A DNA stretch of 64,000 bases from positions 6,262,001-6,326,000 of the forward strand of contig NZ_CP109181.1 in the NCBI RefSeq assembly GCF_036248275.1, read 5' to 3'. The notes below the pieces were generated by a model. The model did no database searches, was not told the DNA's origin, and saw only the letters and a program-made list of their open reading frames with translations. Both the position numbers and the translations under genes were made by a program. Shown one piece after another: positions 18,181 through 27,115 of this stretch. Numbering within the stretch: the first letter of the stretch is position 1; each line of letters opens with the position of its first letter. Source of the DNA: Streptomyces sp. NBC_01716 (lineage in GTDB: Bacteria > Actinomycetota > Actinomycetes > Streptomycetales > Streptomycetaceae).

Positions 18181-18474
18181 TCAGATACGGCGCAGCCGGC
18201 CGGCCAGCCCGTGGCCGATGAGCAGGTACACCACGGCCGCGAGACCGTAACCGGACACCACCCGCGCCCATGCCTCGTCGAAGGTGAACAGGTCGTAGGA
18301 CCAGCCGGCGAGCCAGCGCGCCGCGTCCTGGACGAAGTTCACCAGGTCGTTGGCGCGGTTGGCGTCCAGCAGGTACATCAGAATCCACAGGCCCAGGATG
18401 AAGGCCATGACATCCGCGATCACGATGAGGACCGTGGCTGCCGCACTGCTTCCACTGCGTTGACGTGTAGCCAT
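18181..18474 (-). CDS. Small two-helix membrane protein of unknown function
   Basis: The 97-residue protein has two clear membrane segments, VLIVIADVMAFILGLWILMYL in shortened form near residues 15-36, and GYGLAAVVYLLIGHGLAG near 75-92. They are separated by a hydrophilic stretch with DANRANDLVNFVQDAARWLAGWSYDLF. Both termini are basic, which predicts them to be cytoplasmic. It starts at ATG 18474 and ends 38 bases from the convergent toroid-repeat gene. Its composition resembles small YGGT/DUF-type Streptomyces membrane proteins; no function can be given. Confidence 0.7.
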   Translation of the reverse strand: MATRQRSGSSAAATVLIVIADVMAFILGLWILMYLLDANRANDLVNFVQDAARWLAGWSYDLFTFDEAWARVVSGYGLAAVVYLLIGHGLAGRLRRI

Positions 18475-18555
18475 GACGACCGTGTTGCCGCTCCGGGGCG
18501 GGTGAAACCTCGGAACAGCCGGTCCAAGGTATCTGCCACGGCAAGCCCGAGCAGA

Positions 18556-20547
18556 TCACGCAGGCGTACCGCGAGGGCCGGGAGGACCAGCTCGGCGAGT
18601 CGGTGCGGCAGACAGAGCGTCGGCCCCGGGCCGGCCCGCGCATTCTCGCGACGTTCCTCCGCGATGAGTGTCGGGCACCCCCACCGCTCGGTCGACCGCC
18701 GCCTTCAGGGCGGAGCGGGCGATCGAATCGGCCTGACGGAACATCTCGGCGTTGGCACGTGCCCGTGCTCCGATCGCCGTGTTCCACTGGACACCCTCCA
18801 CCGGGATGCCGAACGCGAACAGGTGCGGATGCGGTTGTCCCGTGGCGCTGCGCACCCGCAGATCAGATCCGGCCACATCAAGAGATCCCGTCGCCGTCGA
18901 CGAGTCTCCCGAGCCCGCCATGTGCGGGCGGGCCAGGCCCGAGGCGACCAGTCCGCGCAGCAACGGGTCGGCGGTCAGGGCCAGATCGGATCCCGGCAGC
19001 CAGGCGTCCAGCAGGGCACGCGCCCGCGCCGGAGGGCCGTCCGTGGTCGGGGAGGTGGCCACGAAGAGGCCCGCCGCCGTGTCGACGGTGACGGTCGGCC
19101 GCGCCCCCACGAACTCGACGACGCCGGCCTCGTGCAGGGCGATCAGCTCGGCGATCCTGCCGGCGGGCGGGCCGCTGGAGACATGTGCCCCGAAGGACCG
19201 GAACCAGGACAGTTCGCGGTACGAGGGACCGGTCAGTACCCCCGCGGCGACGACCCGCCGTACCTGCCCCTTCACCGCCGCGACCGCCGCGGCGGCAGCT
19301 TTGAGCGGGCTGTGCCGCGGATCCCGGGCCGCTGCCAGGTCCTCGCGCAGCCGCTCCGCCAGCCACGCTCCGAACGCCGTCCGGTCGGTGAACCGCAGGT
19401 CGGCCAGCGGCCGGTCGAGGTCCAGCAGGTCGAAACGGTCGGCGGGATCGTACAGGCTCTCCGAGAGCAGTTCCGCCCACGCGTCGGATCCGTGGCCGAC
19501 TGCCGCGTACCGCTCCAGGAAGACCTCGGCTGTCAGCCGCGTGGCATCGGGGCGGCTCTCCAGGAGCGTCCCGTACCAGGCCGCTCCCGCCTCCTTCGCG
19601 ATCAGCGGCCACACCTCGGCCATGAAACCCACCGTGCCCGGCTCCCGCGCGGTCAGCCGCTGGACCGCCGTGTTGTCGAAGAAGCGGAGGCTGTGGCCCG
19701 TCGGCATACGGCCCGGCACGTGGTTTCGTGCCAGGTACGGAACGCCCCGGCCCGAGCCGGCGAGGAACAGAGGCTCGCGGCCGGACGGCCGATAGCGCAG
19801 CCGGCCGTCCGGGCCGTTCTGTTCGAAGCTGCCGCCGCGCCCGGAGGTGAGAACTGTCAACTGGTCGAAGAAGTTCAGCGCCAGGCCCCGAACGAGAACC
19901 GGTTCCTTCGGCGCCAGCAGGTCGAGCCGGGTTTCATGGGGGTGGCCGGGGGTGAGGTGCAGTAGCCCGAACCGCCGTGCGGCCGTGGTGAGTTCGCGCC
20001 CCTCGGGTGACGGCCGCTGATCGGTGTGACCGGTGGCGAGCACCACCGCGTCGACGAGCAGGACGGTACCGTCGTCGAGCCGCAGCCGCAGCCGGCCTCC
20101 CGAAACCTCGTCGAGTCCCACCGCGCGCGTCGCATGAGGGACGAACCGCACGGCTGGGGCCGCGGCCCGGGTGATCCGTTCATGGGACCAGGCCAGATAG
20201 CGGCCCATGAGCGCTCGGCTGGGATGCTCCCACTCCGCGAGGCCGCGCGCGTGGTCGCGCGCCCACTCCATGAGGGTGGGCCCGGTCGTCGCGGGGCCCT
20301 CCATCCGTACGGTGTCGTCGGGGAAGGCGGTGGCGTGCCCGGCGACGGTGTTCATCAGCAGCTGCTCAGGCTGTCCGGGATCCCAGACCCGGCCGGCGCC
20401 GGGCGTGAACGGTTCCACGACGTGCAGTTCTGCCGGAGTGCCCGCCCAGGGCCCTGTGGGACCGAGGTTCGCCGTGAGGCGTTCCAGTACGGCTGTGCCG
20501 CGCGGCCCGGCTCCGACGACCGCGACGCTCACCGGGTGCGGTGTCAC
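18556..20547 (-). CDS. FAD/NAD(P)-binding protein
   Basis: The 663-residue protein opens with a dinucleotide-binding motif VAVVGAGPRGTAVLERL and continues with PGAGRVWDPGQPEQLLMNT, the pattern of the FAD/NAD(P)-binding (NAD_binding_9) family; a second glycine-rich element VVLATGHTD follows near residue 175. The last 25-30 residues (GGTSRECAGRPGADALSAAP..) look like an unstructured tail. The GTG at 20547 overlaps the stop of the dipeptidase gene by 4 bases, and it is the last gene of a seven-gene minus-strand operon with an ABC importer. An oxidative step on the imported substrate is a reasonable inference; the substrate is unknown. Confidence 0.8.
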   Translation of the reverse strand: MTPHPVSVAVVGAGPRGTAVLERLTANLGPTGPWAGTPAELHVVEPFTPGAGRVWDPGQPEQLLMNTVAGHATAFPDDTVRMEGPATTGPTLMEWARDHARGLAEWEHPSRALMGRYLAWSHERITRAAAPAVRFVPHATRAVGLDEVSGGRLRLRLDDGTVLLVDAVVLATGHTDQRPSPEGRELTTAARRFGLLHLTPGHPHETRLDLLAPKEPVLVRGLALNFFDQLTVLTSGRGGSFEQNGPDGRLRYRPSGREPLFLAGSGRGVPYLARNHVPGRMPTGHSLRFFDNTAVQRLTAREPGTVGFMAEVWPLIAKEAGAAWYGTLLESRPDATRLTAEVFLERYAAVGHGSDAWAELLSESLYDPADRFDLLDLDRPLADLRFTDRTAFGAWLAERLREDLAAARDPRHSPLKAAAAAVAAVKGQVRRVVAAGVLTGPSYRELSWFRSFGAHVSSGPPAGRIAELIALHEAGVVEFVGARPTVTVDTAAGLFVATSPTTDGPPARARALLDAWLPGSDLALTADPLLRGLVASGLARPHMAGSGDSSTATGSLDVAGSDLRVRSATGQPHPHLFAFGIPVEGVQWNTAIGARARANAEMFRQADSIARSALKAAVDRAVGVPDTHRGGTSRECAGRPGADALSAAPTRRAGPPGPRGTPA

Positions 20548-21584
20548 GCTCGCGTGTCCCAGATTACCGAGAGGACCCGGTGCATATTGCCGCCGAGAAC
20601 CTTGGTGATGTCCTGCGGGCTGTAGCCGCGGCCGACAAGAAGCTCGGTGATGAGGGGAAGGTCGGCAGGTGTACCGAGCCCCTCGGGGTGGATGCGGTCG
20701 AGGTCGAGGTCCTCGCCGACGATCGGGATCTCCGGGTAGAGCCGGCGGACGCGCGCCATGCCCTCGCGGGAGTACTTGCGCTCGTCGCCGACGTCCGTGC
20801 CGACGATGACATGGTCGATGCCCACCAACTCGACCAGATAGTCGATGTTGTCGGCGAACACCTCGGCGCCCGGACGCCGCGTCAGACCGTCGGGAGTGAG
20901 GAACCCGGACTTCGCCGCCAGGCCGAACACACCGCCGCGCGCGGCCAGTTCACGAACCACGACATCGCTCTTGTTGCGCGGGCTGTCGACGAAGTGCGTC
21001 AGGCCCGCGTGGGTGACGAGGACGGGCTTCTCGGAGACCTCGATCGTCTCAAGCGTGGAGCGCTCGCCGGTGTGCGACAGGTCGAGGGCGACGCCGAGGC
21101 GGTTGCTCTCCTTGACGAGGGCGCGGCCGAAGCGGCTCAGTCCGCCGTTGGCGCTCTCGCCGCTCCCGTCACCCGCGAAGTTCCGGTTCTGGTACGTCAG
21201 TCCCATGAAGCGCAGCCCCAACTGGTACAGCGCTTCCAGCCGCCACAGGTCCTCGCCGACCGGCTTGCTGTCCTCGAACCCGGCGAACCACGCGACACCG
21301 CCCGCGGCCTTGGCGCGGGCGACGTCATCGAGGCCGAAGGCCTGGAAGACCCGCCCGTCGGTCTCCGTCAGTCGCCGCTGCCAGCCGACGATGGCCGAGG
21401 CCGCCGCGTCGTAGCCCTGGGAGATGGAGACCGCGTGGTTGATCGCCGTGACCCCGGAGACGGCGAGCTTGCCGAGGTACGTCTCGTCCGCCCAGGAGAG
21501 CGGAGTGCAGTCGAGCGCGTTGAAGACGACGCTGTCTCGGTGCAGTGCGGTGGGGTCGAGGGGCTGCGCCGGAGTGACGGACAC
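20544..21584 (-). CDS. Membrane dipeptidase (peptidase M19)-like protein with altered metal site
   Basis: The 346-residue protein follows the renal-dipeptidase TIM-barrel pattern: GLRFMGLTYQNRNFAGDG, VALDLSHTGERSTLE (conserved DLSHxG), PVLVTHAGLTHFVDSPRN (conserved H...PRN), and DHVIVGTDVGDE. However, the N-terminal DGHND-type motif that supplies two zinc ligands in classical members is replaced by FNALDCTPL, so it may bind metal differently or have changed activity. The start is GTG 21584 with AAGGAG about 8 bases upstream. It sits between the transport genes and the FAD protein and is coupled to the latter by a GTGA overlap. Hydrolysis of a dipeptide-like or other C-N bond is the likely job. 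Confidence 0.8.
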   Translation of the reverse strand: MSVTPAQPLDPTALHRDSVVFNALDCTPLSWADETYLGKLAVSGVTAINHAVSISQGYDAAASAIVGWQRRLTETDGRVFQAFGLDDVARAKAAGGVAWFAGFEDSKPVGEDLWRLEALYQLGLRFMGLTYQNRNFAGDGSGESANGGLSRFGRALVKESNRLGVALDLSHTGERSTLETIEVSEKPVLVTHAGLTHFVDSPRNKSDVVVRELAARGGVFGLAAKSGFLTPDGLTRRPGAEVFADNIDYLVELVGIDHVIVGTDVGDERKYSREGMARVRRLYPEIPIVGEDLDLDRIHPEGLGTPADLPLITELLVGRGYSPQDITKVLGGNMHRVLSVIWDTRA

Positions 21585-21650
21585 GGTGGATCTCCTTGGA
21601 ACGGGGTGGGGCGGGTCGGACCGCTTGAAGGACCGGCCCTCTCAGCCGGA

Positions 21651-22457
21651 CTAGCCGGATCGCAGTGTGCGGCGCAGGCCGAGGCCGCGCTCCACGAGGA
21701 CGACGACAACGACGGAGAGCAGCACCAGAAGGACGGAGAGCGAGGCCACCGACGGGTCGCTGCGGTACTCGACGTACTGCAGGACGGCCACCGGCAGCGG
21801 GACGGTGTTCTGCCCGGAGACGAAGAGCGAGATGACGGTCTCGTCGAAGGACAGCAGGAAGGCGATGATGCCGCCGGAGAAGAGGCCGGGCCGGATGGTC
21901 GGCAGGGTGATCCGCCAGAAGGTCATGAGCCCGCTCGCGCCGAGCGTACGGGCGGCTTCCTCGGCGCTCGGGTCCGCGGACACCAAGGAGGCGGAGACCG
22001 TACGTACGACATAGGGCACGGTCACACCCAGATGCGCCAGGATCAGCCCCCAGTAGGTGTCGGTGAGCGGGATCGGCGCCAGGATCAGCAGCAGCGCGAG
22101 CCCGAGCACGATATGCGGCACCAGCAGCGGCGAGAGGAAGACCGCTTCGATGGCGCTCCGGCCCCGGAAGCGCAGTCTGGTCAGCGCGAGCGCCGCCGGA
22201 ACACCCGTCACCATGGCCAGCAGCGCGGTCGCCGCGGCCGTGACGCCGCTGACCTGGAAGCCCGCGCGGAAGGATTCGTTGGCGAATACCTGCCGGTAGG
22301 CGTCGAGGCCGAAGCCCTCCGGCGGGAACCGCAGATAGGACGAGGTGTCGAAGGACTCCACGAGCACGATGAGGATGGGTGCGAGAAGGAACAGATACAG
22401 GCCGGTGAGGACGACGGCCCACACGGCCCGGGTCGGGGTCAGGCGGCGCGAGTTCAT
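21651..22457 (-). CDS. ABC transporter permease (spermidine/putrescine PotC type)
   Basis: The 268-residue membrane protein has six hydrophobic segments and the BPD permease signature EEAARTLGASGLMTFWRITLP (residues about 170-190, shortened) that docks on the ATPase. The family is the polyamine/iron/opine importer group (PotC-like), with the segment FDETVISLFVSG typical of it. Its ATG overlaps the stop of the partner permease (ATGA). It forms the inner-membrane channel with the permease at 22454-23398. Confidence 0.88.
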   Translation of the reverse strand: MNSRRLTPTRAVWAVVLTGLYLFLLAPILIVLVESFDTSSYLRFPPEGFGLDAYRQVFANESFRAGFQVSGVTAAATALLAMVTGVPAALALTRLRFRGRSAIEAVFLSPLLVPHIVLGLALLLILAPIPLTDTYWGLILAHLGVTVPYVVRTVSASLVSADPSAEEAARTLGASGLMTFWRITLPTIRPGLFSGGIIAFLLSFDETVISLFVSGQNTVPLPVAVLQYVEYRSDPSVASLSVLLVLLSVVVVVLVERGLGLRRTLRSG

Positions 22458-23398
22458 GAACGTGCCTCCTGCGGCCCGGTGAATCGGGCTTCGAGGACTC
22501 TCTGTGCCCACAGATAGAGCGTGATGACCACACCGAACACGGCGAGCAGCAGCACCGAGAGCACCGCGGCCACCGGCCAGTTGAGGCTGGTGATGGCCTG
22601 GTCGTAGATCTCGGTGGCCAGGACGAAGACGCGTCCGCCGCCGATGAGCCGGGGCGTGACATAGCCGCTGAGACTGAGGACGAACACCAGCAGCGCGGCG
22701 GTGAGTACGCCCGGCAGAGTCAACGGCAGCACGATCCGGCGGAACACCGTACGACGGGGCGCGCCCAGTGAGGCGGCGGCGTGCTCCAGCGCCGGATCGA
22801 GCCGCCCGAAGCCGCTGATCATCGCCAGGATGGCGAACGGCATGTAGATCTCTGTCGAGGCGATGACCACACCGGTGAGGTTGTTGGCCAGATGCAGTGG
22901 GCTGTCGATCAGTCCGAGACCGTTCAGGGTCTTGTTGATGACGCCTTGGCTGCCGAGGATCGCCATCCAGCCGAAAGTGCGCGCCACCGAGGAGATCAGC
23001 AGCGGTGTGACCGCGAGCGCGACGAGCAGGCTCCGCCACCGGCTGGTGGTACGGGCCAGAAACAGCGCCACCGGATAGGAGACGACGAGGGTGAAGAAGG
23101 TGACGAGGACACCGAGTTCGACCGTCTGCCCGATGACGTTCCAGTAGTGGCCGCTGCCGAGTACGTCGGCGAACGTGGCGAGGGAGACGGTCTGCAGGAT
23201 GAGTCCACCTTCTCCCGCCTCGTTGAGCGACATGCGCAGCACCCACACCAGCGGTAGCGCGTACGTCAGCAGCAGGGCCAGCAGCCCCGGCAACAGCAGG
23301 GCCAGTGCCAGGCGTGCGGGACCGCGCCGGCGTGTGGGGGTCTTCCCGGATTCCGGGGGTGCCGGGGGCGCCTTCGCGGGTACGGAGTCCGCCGTCAT
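22454..23398 (-). CDS. ABC transporter permease (spermidine/putrescine PotB type)
   Basis: The 314-residue membrane protein has a proline-rich cytoplasmic N-terminus, six membrane segments and the coupling motif EHAAASLGAPRRTVFRRIVLP (residues about 215-235, shortened), as in PotB-like importers. It is joined by ATGA overlaps both to the ATPase gene upstream and to the second permease downstream, so stoichiometric synthesis is expected. Together with the lipoprotein at 24518 it imports a small, probably amine- or carboxylate-bearing, substrate. Confidence 0.88.
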   Translation of the reverse strand: MTADSVPAKAPPAPPESGKTPTRRRGPARLALALLLPGLLALLLTYALPLVWVLRMSLNEAGEGGLILQTVSLATFADVLGSGHYWNVIGQTVELGVLVTFFTLVVSYPVALFLARTTSRWRSLLVALAVTPLLISSVARTFGWMAILGSQGVINKTLNGLGLIDSPLHLANNLTGVVIASTEIYMPFAILAMISGFGRLDPALEHAAASLGAPRRTVFRRIVLPLTLPGVLTAALLVFVLSLSGYVTPRLIGGGRVFVLATEIYDQAITSLNWPVAAVLSVLLLAVFGVVITLYLWAQRVLEARFTGPQEARS

Positions 23399-24525
23399 GA
23401 CCGGCGCTCCCCGCTTTCCTCTACCGCGGAGATCAGCCGTGGGGCCTCCGGGTCCCAGGAGAGCTCCACCTCGGCGCCGGGACCGAACGACTCCAGCGTC
23501 CCAGTGGGTCGTTCGACGTCCAGCACGGGGCCGTCAACGCCCACGCGCACCCGGTAGGCCACCGTCTCGCCGGCGTATCCCGCGGACAGCACCGTGCCAC
23601 GGGCTCCGCCGCTGCCGGGAGCGGCGGAGCTGAGGGCGATCCGGTGCGGGCGCAGCATCACCGTGGCCGTGCGACCCCTGTCCACGCCGGCGCCCGCCGC
23701 GGAAACCCTTCCGAGGCCAGGCAGTTCGACCAGGGCCCGGTCCCCGTCCTGGTCGCCGACCGGGCCGTCGAGCAGGTTGGCACGGCCCACGAACCCCGCC
23801 ACGAACGGGCGCGAGGGCCGTTCGTAGATGTCCTCAGGGGTGCCCACCTGCTCGATCAGGCCGTGGTTCATGACGGCGACACGGTCGGCCATGGACAGGG
23901 CTTCCTGCTGGTCGTGCGTGACGAAGACGGTGGTGACGCCGGTCTCGCGCTGGATCCGGCAGATCTCGTCGCGCATCGCGGAGCGCAGCTGGGCGTCCAG
24001 ATTCGACAGAGGTTCGTCGAGGAGGAGTACGGCGGGTTCCACGACCAGCGCGCGGGCCAGCGCGACGCGCTGCTGCTGTCCGCCGGAGAGCTGCGAGATA
24101 CGCCGGCCGGCGAGATGACCGAGCCGCACCAGACTCAGAGCGTCGTCCACGCGGCGCTTCACGTCCACCTTGGAAATCTTCCGCATCTCCAGGCCGAAGG
24201 CGATGTTGCGGGCCACGTCCAGGTGCGGGAAGAGCGCGTACGACTGGAAGACCACGCCCATGTCGCGGCGGTGCACCGGGGCGACCGTGATGTCGCGGCC
24301 GTCGACCCGTACGGTCCCCGCGGTGGGCGGGACCAGGCCGGCGATCATGCGTAGTGTGGTCGACTTCCCGCAGCCCGAGGGACCGAGGACGGCGAGCATC
24401 CGGCCGCGCTCCACGGAGAGGTCGATGCCGCGCACGGCGGCGCCGTCCTTGCCGGGATAGGTCTTGGCCAGACCTTCGAGCACCAGGTGCCCGGCGCCGC
24501 CGTCGTGGGACTTCGTGTCACCCAC
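23395..24525 (-). CDS. ABC transporter ATP-binding protein (PotA type)
   Basis: The 376-residue protein shows Walker A GPSGCGKST (about residues 48-56), Q-loop VVFQSYALFPHL, signature LSGGQQQR, Walker B VLLLDEPLSNLDAQLR and a switch His (FVTHDQQEAL), followed by a C-terminal TOBE domain (VMLRPHRIAL). This is the PotA/FbpC-like importer ATPase arrangement. The GTG at 24525 overlaps the end of the binding-protein gene by 8 bases. It energises the two permeases downstream. Confidence 0.92.
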   Translation of the reverse strand: MGDTKSHDGGAGHLVLEGLAKTYPGKDGAAVRGIDLSVERGRMLAVLGPSGCGKSTTLRMIAGLVPPTAGTVRVDGRDITVAPVHRRDMGVVFQSYALFPHLDVARNIAFGLEMRKISKVDVKRRVDDALSLVRLGHLAGRRISQLSGGQQQRVALARALVVEPAVLLLDEPLSNLDAQLRSAMRDEICRIQRETGVTTVFVTHDQQEALSMADRVAVMNHGLIEQVGTPEDIYERPSRPFVAGFVGRANLLDGPVGDQDGDRALVELPGLGRVSAAGAGVDRGRTATVMLRPHRIALSSAAPGSGGARGTVLSAGYAGETVAYRVRVGVDGPVLDVERPTGTLESFGPGAEVELSWDPEAPRLISAVEESGERRS

Positions 24526-25627
24526 CGATGACCTCCTGCTTGATGCGGTCGACCCAGCCGGTGTAGCGGGTGGTGAGCCAGTTCCAGTCGACGGGGATCT
24601 GGTTCTTCTGCTGCTCGGGGGAGGCCTGGGTGCGGTTCTCGGTGTCGGCGGCGAGCTTGACGTCCTTGTTCACGGGTGCGTAGAAGGCCTCGTCGTCGAA
24701 CGCTTTCTGCGCCTCGGCGCCGATCGCGTAGTTGATGAACTTCTGTGCCGCCGCGGTGTTCTGGGACTTGTTGACCAGGTTGATGGTGTTGACCTGGGTG
24801 ACCGTGCCCTCCTTGGGGAGGACCGGCTGTACGACTCCGCCGGACGAGTCCTTGTAGTACTGGCCGCGCGCGTTCCAGCCGACGGCGATGTCCGCGTCGC
24901 CCGACTGGATCGCGGTGTAGACATCGGGCGAGGGCTGCCAGGTCTGGACGCCGGGGGACAACTGCTTGAGCTTGTCGATCGCCGGATCGATGTCCTGCTT
25001 GTAGTCGGCCTGCAGGATCTTCTCCAAAGCGACGATCAGGGCCACTCCCCGGGTGTCCGCGATGGGCATCGCCAGCTTGCCCTTGTACTCGGCGTTCCAG
25101 AGGTCGTTCCAGCTGGTCGGCGCCTTCTTGACGTTCTTGGTGTTGAAGAGGACGGAGAGGCTGTCGAACGTGACGGCCGGCCCGTGGCCGTCCTTGCTCT
25201 TCGCGGCGTCGACGAGCTGGGCGAGGTTGGGCACCTTCGACGTGTCGAGTGGGGCGAACAGCTTCTCCTTGTTGGCCGTCGGCGCCACGGAGCTGTCCAT
25301 GAGGGCGACGTCGGCGACCGGGCGCGCGGTGCTCGCGCGCAGCTTGGCCAGCACCTCGGTGGAGTTCTGAATCGGTACGTACTTGACCGTGATGTTCGGG
25401 TTGGCCTTCTCGAAGGGCTTGATCACGGTCTTGGTGAAGGCGTCCTGGAACGTGCCGTAGAAGCCCATGAAGGTGACGGTCTGCTTGCCGCCGGAGTCGC
25501 CGGAGCCACCGGACGGCGAGGTGGCGGAGGACGAGCAGGCCGTCGCCAGCAGCGCGGTGCTGGTCAGTACGGCGGCGGTGAGCGCGGGACGCAGGGAAGT
25601 GCGCGAGGAAGTGCGGAGGGAAGGCAT
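24518..25627 (-). CDS. ABC transporter substrate-binding lipoprotein (PotD/opine type)
   Basis: The 369-residue protein has a lipoprotein signal with lipobox LATAC (Cys31), a Ser/Gly linker and a type II periplasmic-binding fold: VTFMGFYGTFQDAFTKTV, FEKANPNITVKYVPI, LFNTKNVKKAPTSWNDLW, IQSGDADIAVGWNARG. The family binds polyamines, opines or similar cations. The ATG at 25627 was chosen over an upstream GTG because GGAGACC is correctly spaced and the signal peptide then has normal length. It is the first transport gene of the operon and is preceded by the CMD/AhpD gene. Confidence 0.88.
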   Translation of the reverse strand: MPSLRTSSRTSLRPALTAAVLTSTALLATACSSSATSPSGGSGDSGGKQTVTFMGFYGTFQDAFTKTVIKPFEKANPNITVKYVPIQNSTEVLAKLRASTARPVADVALMDSSVAPTANKEKLFAPLDTSKVPNLAQLVDAAKSKDGHGPAVTFDSLSVLFNTKNVKKAPTSWNDLWNAEYKGKLAMPIADTRGVALIVALEKILQADYKQDIDPAIDKLKQLSPGVQTWQPSPDVYTAIQSGDADIAVGWNARGQYYKDSSGGVVQPVLPKEGTVTQVNTINLVNKSQNTAAAQKFINYAIGAEAQKAFDDEAFYAPVNKDVKLAADTENRTQASPEQQKNQIPVDWNWLTTRYTGWVDRIKQEVIGG

Positions 25628-25710
25628 GACGGTCTCCGGTCGGACGGGGATCGGAAGGGAGCGGACCACGAGCGCGGGGCGACGCCGGGCCGGAGCCCAC
25701 GGGGGGACGG

Positions 25711-26859
25711 CTATGCGTCGCCTGCCCGTGAGGCCCGGCCCGACGTCTGGCTACAGGACTCCCGTGCGTCGTTGCGCGGGATGCCGCTGCGCGGAATGTC
25801 AGAGTCCGGCTGCCGCACGGGGTGTGCGTCGCCGAGGACCAGCATCAGACGGTTGGCCCAGCCGAAGAGCGCTACGGCGTGCACCAGGTCCGTGAGTTCG
25901 GCCTCGTCCAGCCCGGCCGCCCGGAGCGCGTGCACATCCTCGGCGCTGCCACGGGGCGGTGTGCGGGTCTGGGCTTCCGCGAAGCGGGCGATGGCCCGGC
26001 CGCGGGCGTCGTCGGCGGCGAGCCCGTCGCCTCCGCCGCTGAGGACGCGCTGGGCGGCGGCCTGGTCGCGGGACAGTTGCGCGTACTTGCGGCCGTGTAC
26101 GGAGGCGCAGTACACGCAGCCGTTGGCCCGGGACACCAGCAGGGTCGCCAGCTCGCGTTCGGCCCGCGGCAGACCGCCGCGGCCGTACATGACGGCGTTG
26201 TAGACATGGGTCCGGTGGTCGAGCGCGGCCGGGTCGTGGAGCAGCGTCCGGTAGTACGGCGAGGTGACCGACAGGGTGGTGTGCGCGTCGATCACGGCTT
26301 GCTGCTCGGCGGTGAGCGCAGCGGCGTCGACCGAGGATATTCGCGGGCGCCAGGTCAGCTCGTCCAGGGTGAGGCGCTCCGCCCCGGGCGCGTGCGGCGC
26401 AGCCGGAGGCGGAGCGGGTATGTAGGTGGTCTCGGCCGCCGGGTGTCCGGCCAGCACGGCGAGGCCGGAGACGACGCGGGCCTCGTACGAGACGAAGGCG
26501 CAGATCTGCGCGAGTGCGACGACGGCCGGTGCGTCCAGCCCCTGTTCGGTCAGGCCACGCAGGACGTCGGGACCGGCCAGGCCCGGTGCGAGAGTGACGC
26601 GGTCGGTGAAGTCGTGGACGGCCGCCGTCAGGGAGGGGGCCGGGTCCGGGGCGACGCGCGGTGCCGCGGGTGCCATGGCCCGGTACTCCGCGGCGAGCCG
26701 GGGCTGTCCCGCCAGTTCGGCGGCGCGGGCGGCGGCCGAGATCCGCAGCCGGGGCGTGAGGATCTCCACGGCCCCCGGGGATCGCGGAGTGAGCAGGACG
26801 CGACGGGAGGCGGCCGTGTGCTCGCTCAGCCCGGCGCGGTGCCGCGTGCCGTCGCTCAT
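25711..26859 (-). CDS. Fused CMD / alkylhydroperoxidase AhpD-like protein
   Basis: The 382-residue protein appears to join two carboxymuconolactone-decarboxylase-type helical domains. The first spans about residues 30-150 (CMD-like, RLRISAAARAAELAG..) and lacks Cys. The second, residues about 185-340, contains the redox pair in NGCVYCASVHGRK, the CxxC...H pattern of AhpD. Two separate proteins of these kinds occur side by side in other bacteria (the Avi_7169/Avi_7170 named families), so a fusion is the simplest reading. The ATG at 26859 has GGAGG 7 bases upstream. It leads the minus-strand operon and so is the first gene behind the operator-like palindromes at 27053-27131. A peroxidase or redox role is inferred. 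Confidence 0.8.
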   Translation of the reverse strand: MSDGTRHRAGLSEHTAASRRVLLTPRSPGAVEILTPRLRISAAARAAELAGQPRLAAEYRAMAPAAPRVAPDPAPSLTAAVHDFTDRVTLAPGLAGPDVLRGLTEQGLDAPAVVALAQICAFVSYEARVVSGLAVLAGHPAAETTYIPAPPPAAPHAPGAERLTLDELTWRPRISSVDAAALTAEQQAVIDAHTTLSVTSPYYRTLLHDPAALDHRTHVYNAVMYGRGGLPRAERELATLLVSRANGCVYCASVHGRKYAQLSRDQAAAQRVLSGGGDGLAADDARGRAIARFAEAQTRTPPRGSAEDVHALRAAGLDEAELTDLVHAVALFGWANRLMLVLGDAHPVRQPDSDIPRSGIPRNDARESCSQTSGRASRAGDA

Positions 26860-27052
26860 GGTCGTCCTCCTCACCATCGCGTGCCTGTCCAACGCGTGTC
26901 TGTCCACGGCCGCGTCCGGCTGGTAAGACGCGCCTGCCGGACAGAAGGTGAAAGTTAGCTCCGCACAGGGCCCTGTGCAAAGCCCCTGCCGCCTGGAACA
27001 GGGCTGCTCAGAGGGTCCGCGCGGCTCCATCGGCGGCCTGTGGGCGCCGGGC

Positions 27053-27068
27053 ACTTGATGCAACAGGT
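27053..27068. promoter_or_regulatory. Putative regulator operator, copy 1
   Basis: The site ACTTGATGCAACAGGT matches its own reverse complement at 12 of 16 positions and matches copy 2 (27116-27131) in inverted orientation at 14 of 16. Shared core is TGATGCA-C-A. The centre lies 63 bp from that of copy 2, six helical turns, so both face the same side of the DNA. The likely ligand-responsive binder is the GntR protein encoded 170 bases downstream. Confidence 0.55.
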
Positions 27069-27115
27069 CCCGCTTGGGCGTGGCACACTGCGTGGGAAAG
27101 TGGATTATCGGCCTC

